Assembly: GCA_020024635.1 (NCBI GenBank)
Contig: JAHHTL010000032.1
Location: 1-26,583 of the forward strand
DNA from: Ruminococcus sp.
GTDB lineage: Bacteria > Bacillota > Clostridia > Lachnospirales > Lachnospiraceae
Direction: 5' to 3'
Length of the DNA stretch: 26,583 bases
Shown in pieces: positions 1-8,602 of this stretch. The position numbers and the translations under genes were made by a program. Position 1 is the stretch's first letter. Each line of letters begins with the position of its first letter. The notes under the pieces are model-generated. The model worked only from the letters and a program-made list of their open reading frames with translations, was not told the DNA's origin and searched no databases.

Positions 1-84
1 TTAAAGAAATTTTCAAGGATCTGTTGTCTATTGTTTAATTATCAAGGTTCTTTGTCGATTGCTGTCTGTGTCAGCAACTCGTTT
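1..84 (-). other. probable rRNA operon leader (5' part)
   Basis: On the minus strand this follows a consensus promoter and contains no ORF. It carries two near-identical 11-mers (CCTTGATAATT at 37-47 and CCTTGAAAATT at 8-18), the CTTGAAAA-type motif that recurs in Firmicutes 16S leaders and rRNA spacers. I infer that a 16S rRNA gene begins just beyond the left edge; no mature rRNA sequence is visible inside the window. Confidence 0.5.
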
Positions 85-113
85 ATAATATCATGTCCAA
101 ACTCTTTTGTCAA
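85..113 (-). promoter_or_regulatory. strong sigma-A promoter reading out of the left edge
   Basis: On the minus strand a perfect -35 TTGACA (108-113) and a -10 TATTAT (85-90) are separated by exactly 17 bp. This near-consensus strength is typical of rRNA promoters. It lies downstream of tRNA-Ser and fires away from the origin. Confidence 0.8.
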
Positions 114-154
114 CACTTTTTTTAAGTTTTTTCAAAAAGTTTTTTTGATATTAT

Positions 155-173
155 TTTGATGCTTCGCATCAAA
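155..173 (-). other. 8-bp perfect hairpin at the 3' end of tRNA-Ser
   Basis: TTTGATGC / GCATCAAA with a 3-nt loop abuts the discriminator base of tRNA-Ser. No U-tract follows on the minus strand, so it is not a canonical intrinsic terminator. It may mark the 3' processing or termination region of the tRNA transcript. Confidence 0.4.
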
Positions 174-261
174 CGGAGAAAGAGGGATTTGAACCCTCGC
201 GCCGGTTGCCCGACCTACACCCTTAGCAGGGGCGCCTCTTCAGCCTCTTGAGTATTTCTCC
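174..261 (-). tRNA. tRNA-Ser(GCT)
   Basis: An 88-nt class II tRNA. The acceptor stem GGAGAAA / TTTCTCC (255-261 with 175-181) closes perfectly, with discriminator G at 174. The anticodon loop CTGCTAA gives anticodon GCT, reading AGC/AGU serine codons. The long variable arm expected of tRNA-Ser is present, as is a T-arm with GAGGG / CCCTC around TTCAAAT. CCA is not encoded. A consensus promoter lies about 90 nt upstream. The cognate synthetase gene serS is on the other arm of this window. Confidence 0.95.
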
Positions 262-358
262 TCATACTGAATGCGTCTGCCAATCTATGATTCGCAAGTC
301 ACTATGAAATTGTTTCATTTCAGTATCTAACTGTCGTCTCATCAACAGTGCATGACCT

Positions 359-388
359 ATTATACAAGATATAGTCTTGTTTTGTCAA
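359..388 (-). promoter_or_regulatory. promoter for tRNA-Ser
   Basis: On the minus strand, -35 TTGACA (383-388) and -10 TATAAT (359-364) are separated by 18 bp, with a TTG just before the -10. It directly follows the plsC stop codon. The leader to the tRNA is about 90 nt and includes a 6-bp stem (TGAAAT / ATTTCA). No terminator is seen between plsC and this promoter, so read-through from plsC is possible. Confidence 0.75.
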
Positions 389-391
389 CGA

Positions 392-1114
392 TTAATTTAC
401 TTTTTTTTCATATTTTTTTATTGTGTCTTGGATTTTGTTTTGTACAAGCATTGCTATTTCATTTGTTTTCATGTTTTTATATTCTTCATATAGAATTGGT
501 TCTAGAAAATGTACCTGTACTGTAACCTTATTTAACGACTTAGTATCAAAGGGTTTGAAGGAATCAATTAAGGCAACTGGAACAATTGGGCACTGCGCTT
601 TTGTGGCTGTTTTAAAGCTTCCTCCTTTGAATTCCCCTATAATGTTTCCTTTTTTTGATCTGGTTCCTTCTGGAAAAATTACATAATTTCTTCCTTTTTG
701 TACTTCCTGTGCTACTTCTAAAATTACCCTCATGGACTGTCTAATATCTTCTCGATCCATACTCTTTGCTTTTATACATGCAAAAACCTGTTTTAAAAAT
801 GGAATATTCGCTACTTCTTTTTTTGCCACAACAGAGATTGGATGATCCATTGTGGCAATAAGTGCGAGTACATCATACATTCCTTGATGATTTGGAAAAA
901 TCATAAATCCATTCTCTTTCGGAATATGTTCGATCCCATAAGATTTAACTGTTACATTTCCCCCTTTATTTGCTCGATATACAATGTATTTTAGTAACTT
1001 AAAATGTTCTTTCTCAGTATACTTTTCTACATGTGATGCATGGTAACATAGTTGATACCACATATATGGTACATATATGAGATTTCGAAAAATCATCATC
1101 ACGATTCGTCTCAT
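392..1114 (-). CDS. plsC: 1-acyl-sn-glycerol-3-phosphate acyltransferase (PlsC family)
   Basis: It transfers an acyl chain to the sn-2 position of lysophosphatidic acid to give phosphatidic acid, a membrane step in phospholipid synthesis. The 240 residues show the family motifs in order: the NHxxxxD catalytic motif (H76-D81, in NHQGMYD), motif III FPEGTRS (147-153, binding the glycerol phosphate), and motif IV IVPVAL (177-182). The N-terminus is hydrophobic and basic and probably sits in the membrane interface. The start has an AGGAG about 11 nt upstream. It is the last gene of sppA-RDD-plsC, 14 nt after the RDD gene. Family assignment is secure; the exact acyl donor (acyl-ACP or acyl-CoA) cannot be told from sequence. 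Confidence 0.9.
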   Translation of the reverse strand: MRRIVMMIFRNLIYVPYMWYQLCYHASHVEKYTEKEHFKLLKYIVYRANKGGNVTVKSYGIEHIPKENGFMIFPNHQGMYDVLALIATMDHPISVVAKKEVANIPFLKQVFACIKAKSMDREDIRQSMRVILEVAQEVQKGRNYVIFPEGTRSKKGNIIGEFKGGSFKTATKAQCPIVPVALIDSFKPFDTKSLNKVTVQVHFLEPILYEEYKNMKTNEIAMLVQNKIQDTIKKYEKKVN

Positions 1115-1128
1115 TTTTAAGTTTTCTC

Positions 1129-1680
1129 CTACTCTAGTGTTATTGTGTCTGTTATGTCTATTTCTTGCGGTATTTGTTTTTCTAGAATTGTTTTTGGAAT
1201 CTTCTCTTTTTTCTCTATGTCATATACAACTCTTGTGTCACATAAAATATCATGTAAACCACATTTTTCTTTATCAATTCCAATCATCATATATCCAATA
1301 TTGATAAATATTCCACTCAAAAAACGTCCTACCGTTTCTCGATACAATAAATTTATAAAGGTAAGTGGTTTTCCTTCTGTTCTACTGATTACCTTTAAAT
1401 GCATTAATTTTTTTCCAATCGTAGTCTCTGTATAATAGGTGGAGCATACAAAATATGCCACACTACAACTGTATAAAATAATATCTTTTATGGAATAACT
1501 AAATAAGAAATTGCTATTCATTGCTTCATCTAGTAAAAATAAGCCAATAATAAACAGAAAAAATCTTACGAATAACAATCCAAAAAAGATGATGACACTA
1601 TCAATCACATATGCAGAAACTCTTACCCAAAAGCCGGCATACTGATAACTTTCTTTTTCGCTACTGTAGCTGTTCTGCAT
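1129..1680 (-). CDS. RDD-domain integral membrane protein
   Basis: This 183-residue protein begins with the family signature (GFWVR...AYVIDS, about residues 16-31), in which conserved Arg and Asp residues lie at the edge of the first membrane helix. Further hydrophobic segments follow around residues 33-50, 65-82 and 115-130, and the tail is charged. RDD proteins are poorly understood; some have been linked to ion or small-molecule transport, but nothing here shows a substrate. Its start overlaps the end of sppA by 20 nt and has a GGGAGG 10 nt upstream, so it is probably translationally coupled to sppA. Linkage with a signal-peptide peptidase and PlsC suggests a role in membrane upkeep (inference). 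Confidence 0.75.
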   Translation of the reverse strand: MQNSYSSEKESYQYAGFWVRVSAYVIDSVIIFFGLLFVRFFLFIIGLFLLDEAMNSNFLFSYSIKDIILYSCSVAYFVCSTYYTETTIGKKLMHLKVISRTEGKPLTFINLLYRETVGRFLSGIFINIGYMMIGIDKEKCGLHDILCDTRVVYDIEKKEKIPKTILEKQIPQEIDITDTITLE

Positions 1681-2638
1681 AATACATCAGCCTCCCGTTC
1701 TTTTGTTCCTCTTTTATGTCCTTCAAAACTTCCGCTTCTGATTTTGGAATTATTTTTTCTATTTGAGAGAATAGCGTTGAAAACGCCGGTTCTTTCACTT
1801 CCATCTCATAAAACTGGTCTGTTCCTAATTCCTGTCTCATCAACGTAGTAACTTCTTCATAAGCTGCAATCTCATCGATAAGATTTTTTTCTTTTGCTTG
1901 TGCTGCTGTGTAAATTCTTCCATCCGCCAATTTTTTTACATCTTCTTTAGACATATTTCTACCTTTGGATACAATTTCAACAAACTGTTCATATGTTTCA
2001 TCAACCATTCCTTGAAGAATCTGCATCTGTTCCTCATTCATTTTAGAACTGTCTTTATAATCTCCACTTGTAGCACTATAATATTTAATTCCTAATTTTT
2101 CATAAAGACCAGACATATCTACCCCTGAAATAATGACACCAATAGATCCTGTGATTGCATTTCTATTTGCGTAGATTTTATCTGAACTCATAGCTATATA
2201 GTATCCACCTGAAGCTGCCATATGTGACATATAGCTCCAAACTTGTCTTCCTGTCGTTTCTTTATATTCTTCCAATTTTAAATATAATTCATCACTTTCA
2301 TATACTGCTCCTCCTGGAGTATCTAAATATAGGAGTATACCTTGATTATAAGAATCAGACATTAGTTGATCCACAAAATCTAAAATTGTCTGATGCTGAT
2401 ATCCTTGTGACGTTTCAAAAACAGAACCTTCTTTTTGTGCCTCAATTGTTCCTGTAATTGGAATCACGGCAATATAATTTTCTATCGGAGTATTCTGCTC
2501 CTTTGTACTAAGCGCCATGTTATCTATATCTGGCATGAATGTTTTTGTAACAGCTGCATTTGTAAATACACTTATAACCCCCGTGACAATGAACAAGATC
2601 ACAGCTATAATAAGCCCGGTAATTTGTTTTTTTGACAT
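1661..2638 (-). CDS. sppA: signal peptide peptidase SppA, short Gram-positive type
   Basis: A membrane-bound serine protease of family S49 that degrades cleaved signal peptides. The 325 residues start with one membrane helix (about 6-27), followed by a single protease domain as in the short Bacillus type rather than the tandem E. coli enzyme. The nucleophile fits Ser143 in AASGGYY and the general base fits Lys195 in GDYKDS, matching the Ser/Lys dyad of B. subtilis SppA. The TPGG segment near residue 107 supplies the oxyanion-side loop. An AGGAGG-type site lies upstream of the ATG, and a promoter is at 2678-2706. It is the first gene of a three-gene operon with the RDD protein and plsC. Confidence 0.9.
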   Translation of the reverse strand: MSKKQITGLIIAVILFIVTGVISVFTNAAVTKTFMPDIDNMALSTKEQNTPIENYIAVIPITGTIEAQKEGSVFETSQGYQHQTILDFVDQLMSDSYNQGILLYLDTPGGAVYESDELYLKLEEYKETTGRQVWSYMSHMAASGGYYIAMSSDKIYANRNAITGSIGVIISGVDMSGLYEKLGIKYYSATSGDYKDSSKMNEEQMQILQGMVDETYEQFVEIVSKGRNMSKEDVKKLADGRIYTAAQAKEKNLIDEIAAYEEVTTLMRQELGTDQFYEMEVKEPAFSTLFSQIEKIIPKSEAEVLKDIKEEQKNGRLMYYAEQLQ

Positions 2639-2677
2639 CCTGTATCCTCCTACTTTTATCTCTTTTGTTTGTTTCTA

Positions 2678-2706
2678 AGTATATTGCAAAATCCAATTTT
2701 TTACAA
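2678..2706 (-). promoter_or_regulatory. promoter of the sppA operon
   Basis: On the minus strand, -35 TTGTAA (2701-2706) and -10 TATACT (2678-2683) are separated by 17 bp and followed by an AT-rich 5' UTR and AGGAGG. The -35 begins immediately after the gyrA terminator stem, so the two signals are packed without a gap. Confidence 0.6.
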
Positions 2707-2708
2707 TA

Positions 2709-2740
2709 CAAAAGAGATTGATATTACTCAATCTCTTTTG
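2709..2740 (-). terminator. terminator of the dnaN-gyrA series
   Basis: A perfect 13-bp stem (CAAAAGAGATTGA / TCAATCTCTTTTG, arms 2728-2740 and 2709-2721) with a 6-nt loop, 11 nt after the gyrA stop codon. The descending arm ends in TCTCTTTTG and is followed by a T-rich run on the minus strand. It is a plausible intrinsic terminator, though its U-tract lies mostly within the stem. Confidence 0.7.
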
Positions 2741-2751
2741 CAAAAATTATT

Positions 2752-5253
2752 TTATTCTATTGTATCTTCTTCATCTTCAGAGATTTCTACCTGTTCCCCA
2801 TCAATTTCGGCAGAAGCTTTTCTAACCTTTGCAACACTTGCAACCTTCTCTCCATCTGGAAGATTGATCAATTTAACCCCAGAAGTAATTCTTCCAAGAA
2901 CCGAAATATCTGAGCACTGCATACGAATAATAATTCCCTGGGTATTTATGATCATTACCTCATTGTCTTCTTCTACAGCTTTCATTCCTACGACATTTCC
3001 TGTCTTTTCTGTAATCTTATAACATTTTACTCCTTTTCCACCACGGTTTTGAGCGGTAAACTCATTCATATTTGTCCGTTTTCCCATACCTTTTTCTGAT
3101 ACGATAAGGAGTTCTTTTCCTTGGGTATTGATCTGCATCGCAATGACTTCATCCCCATCACTTAAGTTCATTCCACGAACACCCATAGACGTTCTTCCTG
3201 TGGCTCTGACATCCTTTTCATGAAAACGAATGCATTGTCCGTATTTTGTGGCAAGAATAATATCCTCATCTTCCTCTGTGATTTTTACTTCAATCAATTT
3301 ATCATCTTCACGAAGTGTAATCGCCGCAAGCCCTGTTTTTCTTACGTTTGCATAATCACGGATTGGTGTTTTCTTAACCAAACCTTTTTCCGTTGCCATA
3401 AATAAATACTTTCCATCCTCGTATTCCTGTATTGGAATCATTGCTGTAATCTTTTCATCTGGCATAAGCTGGAGTAAATTAATGATTGCAGTTCCTCGTG
3501 CAGTTCTACTTGCTTCTGGAATCTCATAGCCTTTCAGACGATAAACGCGTCCTGTATTAGTAAAGAACATAATATAATGGTGTGTGGATGTCACAAACAG
3601 TTCTTCGATGTAATCCTCATCAATTGTCTGCATTCCTTTGATTCCTTTTCCACCACGATTTTGGCTCTTAAAGGTGTCAACTGTCATGCGTTTGATGTAT
3701 CCTAATTTTGTCATAGTAATGACAATATTTTGTCTTGGAATTAAATCTTCCATGGAAATATCAAATTCATCGAATCCAATTTTTGTTCTTCTCTCATCTC
3801 CAAATTTTTCTGCAATGGTTAAAATTTCTTCTTTGATCACTCCTAGAAGAAGTTTTCGATCCGCAAGAATCGCTTTTAACTCTCCGATTTTTTTCATGAG
3901 TTCAGCATATTCTTTTTCAAGCTTCTCTCTTTCCAATCCAGTCAGCGTTCTAAGTCGCATATCCACGATAGCCTGAGCTTGTGCATCAGAAAGTTCAAAT
4001 CTAGACATCAATTCTTGTTTTGCAATTTGTACATTCTTAGATCCACGAATGATTTTGATCACTTCATCGATATGATCTAGCGCAATCAAAAGTCCTTGTA
4101 AAATGTGCGCACGTTCTTCTGCTTTGTTTAACTCGTACTGCGTTCTTCTAGTAATCACATCTTCTTGGTGTTTTAAATAATAATTTAAAATCTCCAGAAG
4201 ATTCATGACTTTTGGCTCGTTGTTAACAAGTGCAAGCATAATAACACCAAATGTATCTTGTAATTGTGTGTGCTTATAAAGCTGATTCAAGATAACATTC
4301 GGATTTACATCTCGACGAAGTTCAATACAGATCCGCATTCCTTCCCGACTAGAGTGATCTGCGATTTCTGTAATTCCATCAATTTTTTTCTCTTTTACAA
4401 GTTCAAAAATCTTTTCAATGAGTCTCGCTTTATTTACCATGTATGGCAGCTCTGTTACAACAATTCTGTTTTTTCCATTTGCCATAGGTTCAATGTTAGA
4501 AATCGCGCGAACACGGATTTTTCCCCGTCCAGTTCGATAGGCTTCTTCAATCCCTCTTGTACCTAAAATCTCTGCTCCGGTTGGAAAATCAGGTCCCTTT
4601 ATGATTTCAAGAAGATCCTCAATTGTGGTATCTCCATGTTCTTCGATTTGATCATCAATGATTTTTACCACTGCTTGAATTACTTCTCGTAAATTATGTG
4701 GTGGAATATTGGTTGCCATACCAACCGCGATTCCAGACGTACCGTTTACGAGAAGATTTGGAAATCTTGCCGGAAGAACCACCGGCTCTTTTTCTGTTTC
4801 ATCAAAGTTTGGTGCAAAATCAACTGTGTTTTTATTAATGTCCGCCGTCATTTCCATGGAAATTTTACTCAATCGCGCCTCTGTGTAACGCATAGCAGCT
4901 GCTCCGTCACCGTCGATTGATCCAAAGTTTCCATGTCCATCTACCAAGGGATATCTTGTAGACCATTCCTGGCCCATATTTACCAATGCTCCATAAATTG
5001 AACTATCACCATGTGGATGATATTTACCCATGGTATCCCCGACAATACGTGCACATTTTCTGTGCGGCTTATCTGGTCCATTATTCAATTCTATCATGGA
5101 GTAGAGAATTCTTCTTTGTACTGGTTTTAATCCATCTCTTACATCTGGAAGAGCACGAGATGCTATAACGCTCATGGCATAAGAGATATATGAGTCTTCC
5201 ATTGTCTTTTTCAAGTCAACTTCATGGACTTTATCAAAAATATTGTCTTCCAT
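2752..5253 (-). CDS. gyrA: DNA gyrase subunit A
   Basis: The DNA-cleaving subunit of the A2B2 gyrase, which introduces negative supercoils. From the chosen ATG the protein has 833 residues; a longer frame begins at 5289 but has no ribosome-binding site, whereas AGGAAAGG precedes 5253. The catalytic tyrosine is Tyr123 in AAMRYTEARLS. The quinolone-resistance region reads HPHGDSSIYG (79-88): Ser84 matches E. coli Ser83, but Gly88 stands where Asp87 is found in E. coli. The C-terminal DNA-wrapping domain contains two GyrA-box-like motifs, both QNRGGKG. The tail is acidic. It follows gyrB after 43 nt and is the last gene of its transcription unit, ahead of a terminator. Confidence 0.97.
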   Translation of the reverse strand: MEDNIFDKVHEVDLKKTMEDSYISYAMSVIASRALPDVRDGLKPVQRRILYSMIELNNGPDKPHRKCARIVGDTMGKYHPHGDSSIYGALVNMGQEWSTRYPLVDGHGNFGSIDGDGAAAMRYTEARLSKISMEMTADINKNTVDFAPNFDETEKEPVVLPARFPNLLVNGTSGIAVGMATNIPPHNLREVIQAVVKIIDDQIEEHGDTTIEDLLEIIKGPDFPTGAEILGTRGIEEAYRTGRGKIRVRAISNIEPMANGKNRIVVTELPYMVNKARLIEKIFELVKEKKIDGITEIADHSSREGMRICIELRRDVNPNVILNQLYKHTQLQDTFGVIMLALVNNEPKVMNLLEILNYYLKHQEDVITRRTQYELNKAEERAHILQGLLIALDHIDEVIKIIRGSKNVQIAKQELMSRFELSDAQAQAIVDMRLRTLTGLEREKLEKEYAELMKKIGELKAILADRKLLLGVIKEEILTIAEKFGDERRTKIGFDEFDISMEDLIPRQNIVITMTKLGYIKRMTVDTFKSQNRGGKGIKGMQTIDEDYIEELFVTSTHHYIMFFTNTGRVYRLKGYEIPEASRTARGTAIINLLQLMPDEKITAMIPIQEYEDGKYLFMATEKGLVKKTPIRDYANVRKTGLAAITLREDDKLIEVKITEEDEDIILATKYGQCIRFHEKDVRATGRTSMGVRGMNLSDGDEVIAMQINTQGKELLIVSEKGMGKRTNMNEFTAQNRGGKGVKCYKITEKTGNVVGMKAVEEDNEVMIINTQGIIIRMQCSDISVLGRITSGVKLINLPDGEKVASVAKVRKASAEIDGEQVEISEDEEDTIE

Positions 5254-5296
5254 TTTTCCATCCTTTCCTGCTACTTTTCCAAAGATCATCTATTAA

Positions 5297-7234
5297 TTAT
5301 ATATCAAGATTTTTTACATATTTTGCATTTTCTTCGATGAACTCTCGTCTTGGTTCTACTTTGTCCCCCATTAAAGTTGTAAAAGTCAGATCAAGTTCTG
5401 AAGAGCTTTCTTCGTCCATTGATACTTTTAAAAGAATACGATTTTCTGGGTCCATTGTAGTTTCCCAGAGCTGATCCGCATCCATTTCTCCAAGACCTTT
5501 ATAGCGTTGGATCTTATTATTTCCATCTCTTCCAACTTCGCTTAGAATAGAATTCAATTCTTCATCACTATACGCATACCAAACTTTTTTATTTTTTTCC
5601 AGTTTGTAAAGTGGTGGCTGGGCTAAATATACGTGCCCTTCTTTAATGAGTTCTGGCATAAAACGATATAAAAATGTCAACAATAACGTACTAATATGAG
5701 CTCCGTCAACATCCGCATCTGTCATGATAATAATCTTATGATATCTTAATTTTGAAATGTCAAAATCATCCTGAATTCCTGTTCCAAATGCAGTGATCAT
5801 TGCTTTGATTTCCGCATTTCCGTAAATTTTATCCAGTCTCGCTTTTTCAACATTTAAAATTTTACCACGCAGTGGAAGGATTGCTTGTGTCTTTCGGTCA
5901 CGTGCCATCTTTGCTGATCCGCCGGCAGAGTCACCCTCGACAATATAAATTTCGCAATTTTCAGCATGTTTATCCGAACAATCGGAAAGTTTCCCAGGAA
6001 GTCCGCCACCATCAAGACCAGATTTTCTTCTTGTAAGATCCCTTGCCTTTCTTGCTGCTTCTCTGGCTCTTTGAGAAAGTACAGATTTTTCAACGGTAAT
6101 TTTAGCCACTGCCGGATTTTGTTCCAAGAAAATTTCAAGTTGTGTACTGACAATATTATCAACCGCACCTCTGGCTTCACTATTTCCTAATTTTTGTTTT
6201 GTTTGTCCTTCAAACTGCGGATCTTCTATCTTCACACTGATAATAGCAGTCAGTCCTTCTCTAATATCCTCCCCGGTAAGATTTGGCTCATTATCTTTTA
6301 ATAATTTATTTTTTCTTGCATAGTCGTTGAATGTTTTTGTCAATGCATTTCGAAAACCTACGACATGCGTCCCCCCTTCTGGTGTCGTAATATTATTTAC
6401 AAAACCATAGGTATTATCACTGTAAGAATCGTTATGCTGCATTGCAACCTCAACGATCACACCATCTTTTACCCCTTCACAATATATGATCTTATCGTAC
6501 AGTGGTGTTTTACTTCTGTTAAGATACGTAACAAATTCTTTGATTCCACCCTCATAGTGAAAGGTCTTTTCTATTGCTTCTTCTTTCCTAAAATCGGTCA
6601 AAACAATTTTCAGTCCCTTTGTTAAGAAAGCCATCTCTCGAAAACGTTGTTTTAAGATATCATAATCAAAAACTGTATCCTCAAAAATCTCATTATCTGG
6701 AAGAAATGTTACTTTTGTTCCCGTTTTTTCCGAATCACACTGATCAATTACTGTCAGTTTTTGAACAACTTTCCCTCTTTCGTATCTTTGCATATAAACA
6801 TTTCCCTTGTTGTAAATCTCCACTTCCAACCAAACAGAAAGCGCATTAACAACAGAGGCTCCCACTCCATGAAGTCCTCCAGAAACTTTATATCCTCCAC
6901 CGCCGAATTTACCACCAGCGTGAAGGATTGTAAATACGACTTCCACTGCAGGAAGTCCAGCTTTTTTATTCATACCAACGGGGATTCCACGTCCATTATC
7001 GATAACAGTAATTGAATTATCACTGTTGATATTAACATGAATTGTATCGCAGTAACCAGCCAATGCTTCATCTACCGCATTATCTACAATTTCATAAACC
7101 AGATGATGAAGACCTCTTGATGAAGTGCTGCCAATGTACATACCTGGTCTTTTCCTGACTGCTTCCAGTCCCTCTAATATTTGGATTTGATCCGCACCAT
7201 ACTCGGCATCAAATTCTGTATCTGTTGCACCCAT
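5297..7234 (-). CDS. gyrB: DNA gyrase subunit B
   Basis: The ATPase subunit of gyrase. The 645 residues match the usual Gram-positive length and lack the large insert of the E. coli protein. The N-terminal GHKL ATPase shows VRKRPGMYIG, EIVDNAVDEAL (metal-binding Asn) and GRGIPV; the transducer domain follows. The TOPRIM domain has EGDSAGG, PLRGKILNVEKAR and the acidic DADVDGAH motif. The C-terminal part includes YKGLGEM and TTMDPENR, typical of GyrB. AGGAGG lies 7 nt before the ATG. It begins only 11 nt after recF. ParE is the alternative for this fold, but the origin-linked position next to recF and gyrA makes GyrB certain. Confidence 0.97.
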   Translation of the reverse strand: MGATDTEFDAEYGADQIQILEGLEAVRKRPGMYIGSTSSRGLHHLVYEIVDNAVDEALAGYCDTIHVNINSDNSITVIDNGRGIPVGMNKKAGLPAVEVVFTILHAGGKFGGGGYKVSGGLHGVGASVVNALSVWLEVEIYNKGNVYMQRYERGKVVQKLTVIDQCDSEKTGTKVTFLPDNEIFEDTVFDYDILKQRFREMAFLTKGLKIVLTDFRKEEAIEKTFHYEGGIKEFVTYLNRSKTPLYDKIIYCEGVKDGVIVEVAMQHNDSYSDNTYGFVNNITTPEGGTHVVGFRNALTKTFNDYARKNKLLKDNEPNLTGEDIREGLTAIISVKIEDPQFEGQTKQKLGNSEARGAVDNIVSTQLEIFLEQNPAVAKITVEKSVLSQRAREAARKARDLTRRKSGLDGGGLPGKLSDCSDKHAENCEIYIVEGDSAGGSAKMARDRKTQAILPLRGKILNVEKARLDKIYGNAEIKAMITAFGTGIQDDFDISKLRYHKIIIMTDADVDGAHISTLLLTFLYRFMPELIKEGHVYLAQPPLYKLEKNKKVWYAYSDEELNSILSEVGRDGNNKIQRYKGLGEMDADQLWETTMDPENRILLKVSMDEESSSELDLTFTTLMGDKVEPRREFIEENAKYVKNLDI

Positions 7235-7245
7235 GTAAAAACCTC

Positions 7246-8331
7246 CTAATTTTCTTTTGCTACCTGTCCATTTTTTACGTGGAAAATTTTGTTGATAGAA
7301 AATCGATTATTCACAAACTCATCAAGTCCGGTACAAGTAATCACCGTCTGAATATCATGAATACTATCCAAAAGATAGTTTTGTCTATGCTTATCTAACT
7401 CCGATAAAACATCATCCAACAACAACACAGGCGTATCTTGAATCAATTCTTTCACAAGTTCGATTTCCGAAAGCTTTAACGAAAGAGCTGCCGTTCTTTG
7501 TTGCCCTTGGGAACCAAATTTTCGAATGTCTAACGTATCAGACATAAAGCAAATGTCATCCCTATGAGGACCAACTGAAGTACTCCTCATGCGAATATCT
7601 CTTTCTCGATTTTTTATCAAAGCCTGTTCTAAAGATAACTGCCCACTACTTTTTTCATACAGCAAAGAGATTCTTTCTCTCCCCCCTGTAAGTTTATAGT
7701 GAATATCAGAAATGATCGTATTGATTTTTTTGAGAAATTTTTCTCTAGCATCTATCACTTTATTTCCATACTCTGCAAGTTGCAGATCCCATATGTCCAA
7801 AGTCTCTATAAGTTCCCTTTGATTTCCAATCGTTTTTAAAAGCGAATTTCTCTGGTTAATGACTCTGTTATAATTTGACAGATTGCTAAGATAGACTTTA
7901 TCTAGCTGTGACAATTCAAGATCTACGAACCTTCTTCTTCCAGAGGGTCCCTCTTTTATGATATTTAGATCTTCCGGTGAAAAGAAAACAAAGTGAATCA
8001 TTCCAAATAAATCTGCCGCCTTTCGGATTGGAATTTTATTAATTGCAATCCCTTTCGGACTATTTTTCTTTAAATGCATGTCAATTTGGAACTGTGCACC
8101 ATGTTTTTCTACCACAGTTTCAAGATGTGATTCATCACAGAAAAATCGAATCATGTCCCGATCTTTTGTCCCTCTATGGGATTTCGTCGTTCCGGACAAG
8201 TACAAAGCCTCAAGGATATTTGTCTTTCCTTGTGCATTGTCGCCATATAGAATATTCGTCTTTGGATCAAAGGTCACATCGAGAAATTCATAATTTCTAT
8301 AATTTTTTAACTTTAAAGACTTAATCACCAT
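7246..8331 (-). CDS. recF: DNA replication and repair protein RecF
   Basis: An ABC/SMC-like ATPase that binds gapped DNA and, with RecO and RecR, loads RecA. The 361 residues show Walker A GDNAQGKT (30-37), the ABC signature in GSQGQQ (273-278), Walker B PVLLLDD (301-307) and the D-loop SELD (310-313). The IKSLKLKNYRN start is characteristic of RecF. A GAGGT lies about 10 nt before the ATG. It sits 44 nt downstream of the S4-domain gene and 11 nt upstream of gyrB, the standard Firmicutes arrangement. Confidence 0.96.
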   Translation of the reverse strand: MVIKSLKLKNYRNYEFLDVTFDPKTNILYGDNAQGKTNILEALYLSGTTKSHRGTKDRDMIRFFCDESHLETVVEKHGAQFQIDMHLKKNSPKGIAINKIPIRKAADLFGMIHFVFFSPEDLNIIKEGPSGRRRFVDLELSQLDKVYLSNLSNYNRVINQRNSLLKTIGNQRELIETLDIWDLQLAEYGNKVIDAREKFLKKINTIISDIHYKLTGGRERISLLYEKSSGQLSLEQALIKNRERDIRMRSTSVGPHRDDICFMSDTLDIRKFGSQGQQRTAALSLKLSEIELVKELIQDTPVLLLDDVLSELDKHRQNYLLDSIHDIQTVITCTGLDEFVNNRFSINKIFHVKNGQVAKEN

Positions 8332-8375
8332 AGCAAATGTTACCTCAATCCTTAACTATTCTACACGTTTTCAGA

Positions 8376-8591
8376 CTATTTTTCAATTTTTATTTCCTGA
8401 CCTTCAAATTGTACAATATCTCCAGCGTATAATTTACGTCCTCTTCGTGTATCCATTTCACCATTGACAGTAACCATTCCATCTTGGATTACATCTTTTG
8501 CCATCACTCCTGATTCAACAAGTCCAGCCAATTTCAGTGCCTGACCAAGTTTGATAAATTCATCCGTTTCTCTTAATTTAATTATTTCCAT
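8376..8591 (-). CDS. yaaA: S4-domain RNA-binding protein (YaaA/RlbA type)
   Basis: A 71-residue protein that is essentially one S4 RNA-binding fold. The GQALKLAG, VTVNGEMDTRRGRKL and GDIVQFEGQEIKI segments follow the S4 pattern seen in the small protein between dnaN and recF of Firmicutes. AGGAGG lies 5 nt before the ATG. It follows dnaN after 11 nt. In B. subtilis the counterpart has been connected to ribosome assembly; its role here is inferred from family and position. Confidence 0.9.
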   Translation of the reverse strand: MEIIKLRETDEFIKLGQALKLAGLVESGVMAKDVIQDGMVTVNGEMDTRRGRKLYAGDIVQFEGQEIKIEK

Positions 8592-8602
8592 TTTTTCCTC
8601 CT

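Noticed and set aside
262..352. Hammerhead-ribozyme-like or T-box-like leader before tRNA-Ser (TGATGAG, GAAA and GAAAC words on the minus strand)
   Set aside because: The required stems cannot be formed around these words, no T-box core sequences are present, and the downstream gene is a tRNA, not a synthetase.
5254..5289. Extended gyrA start adding 12 residues
   Set aside because: There is no ribosome-binding site before that ATG, while the internal ATG has one and matches the usual GyrA beginning (MEDNIFDKVHEV).
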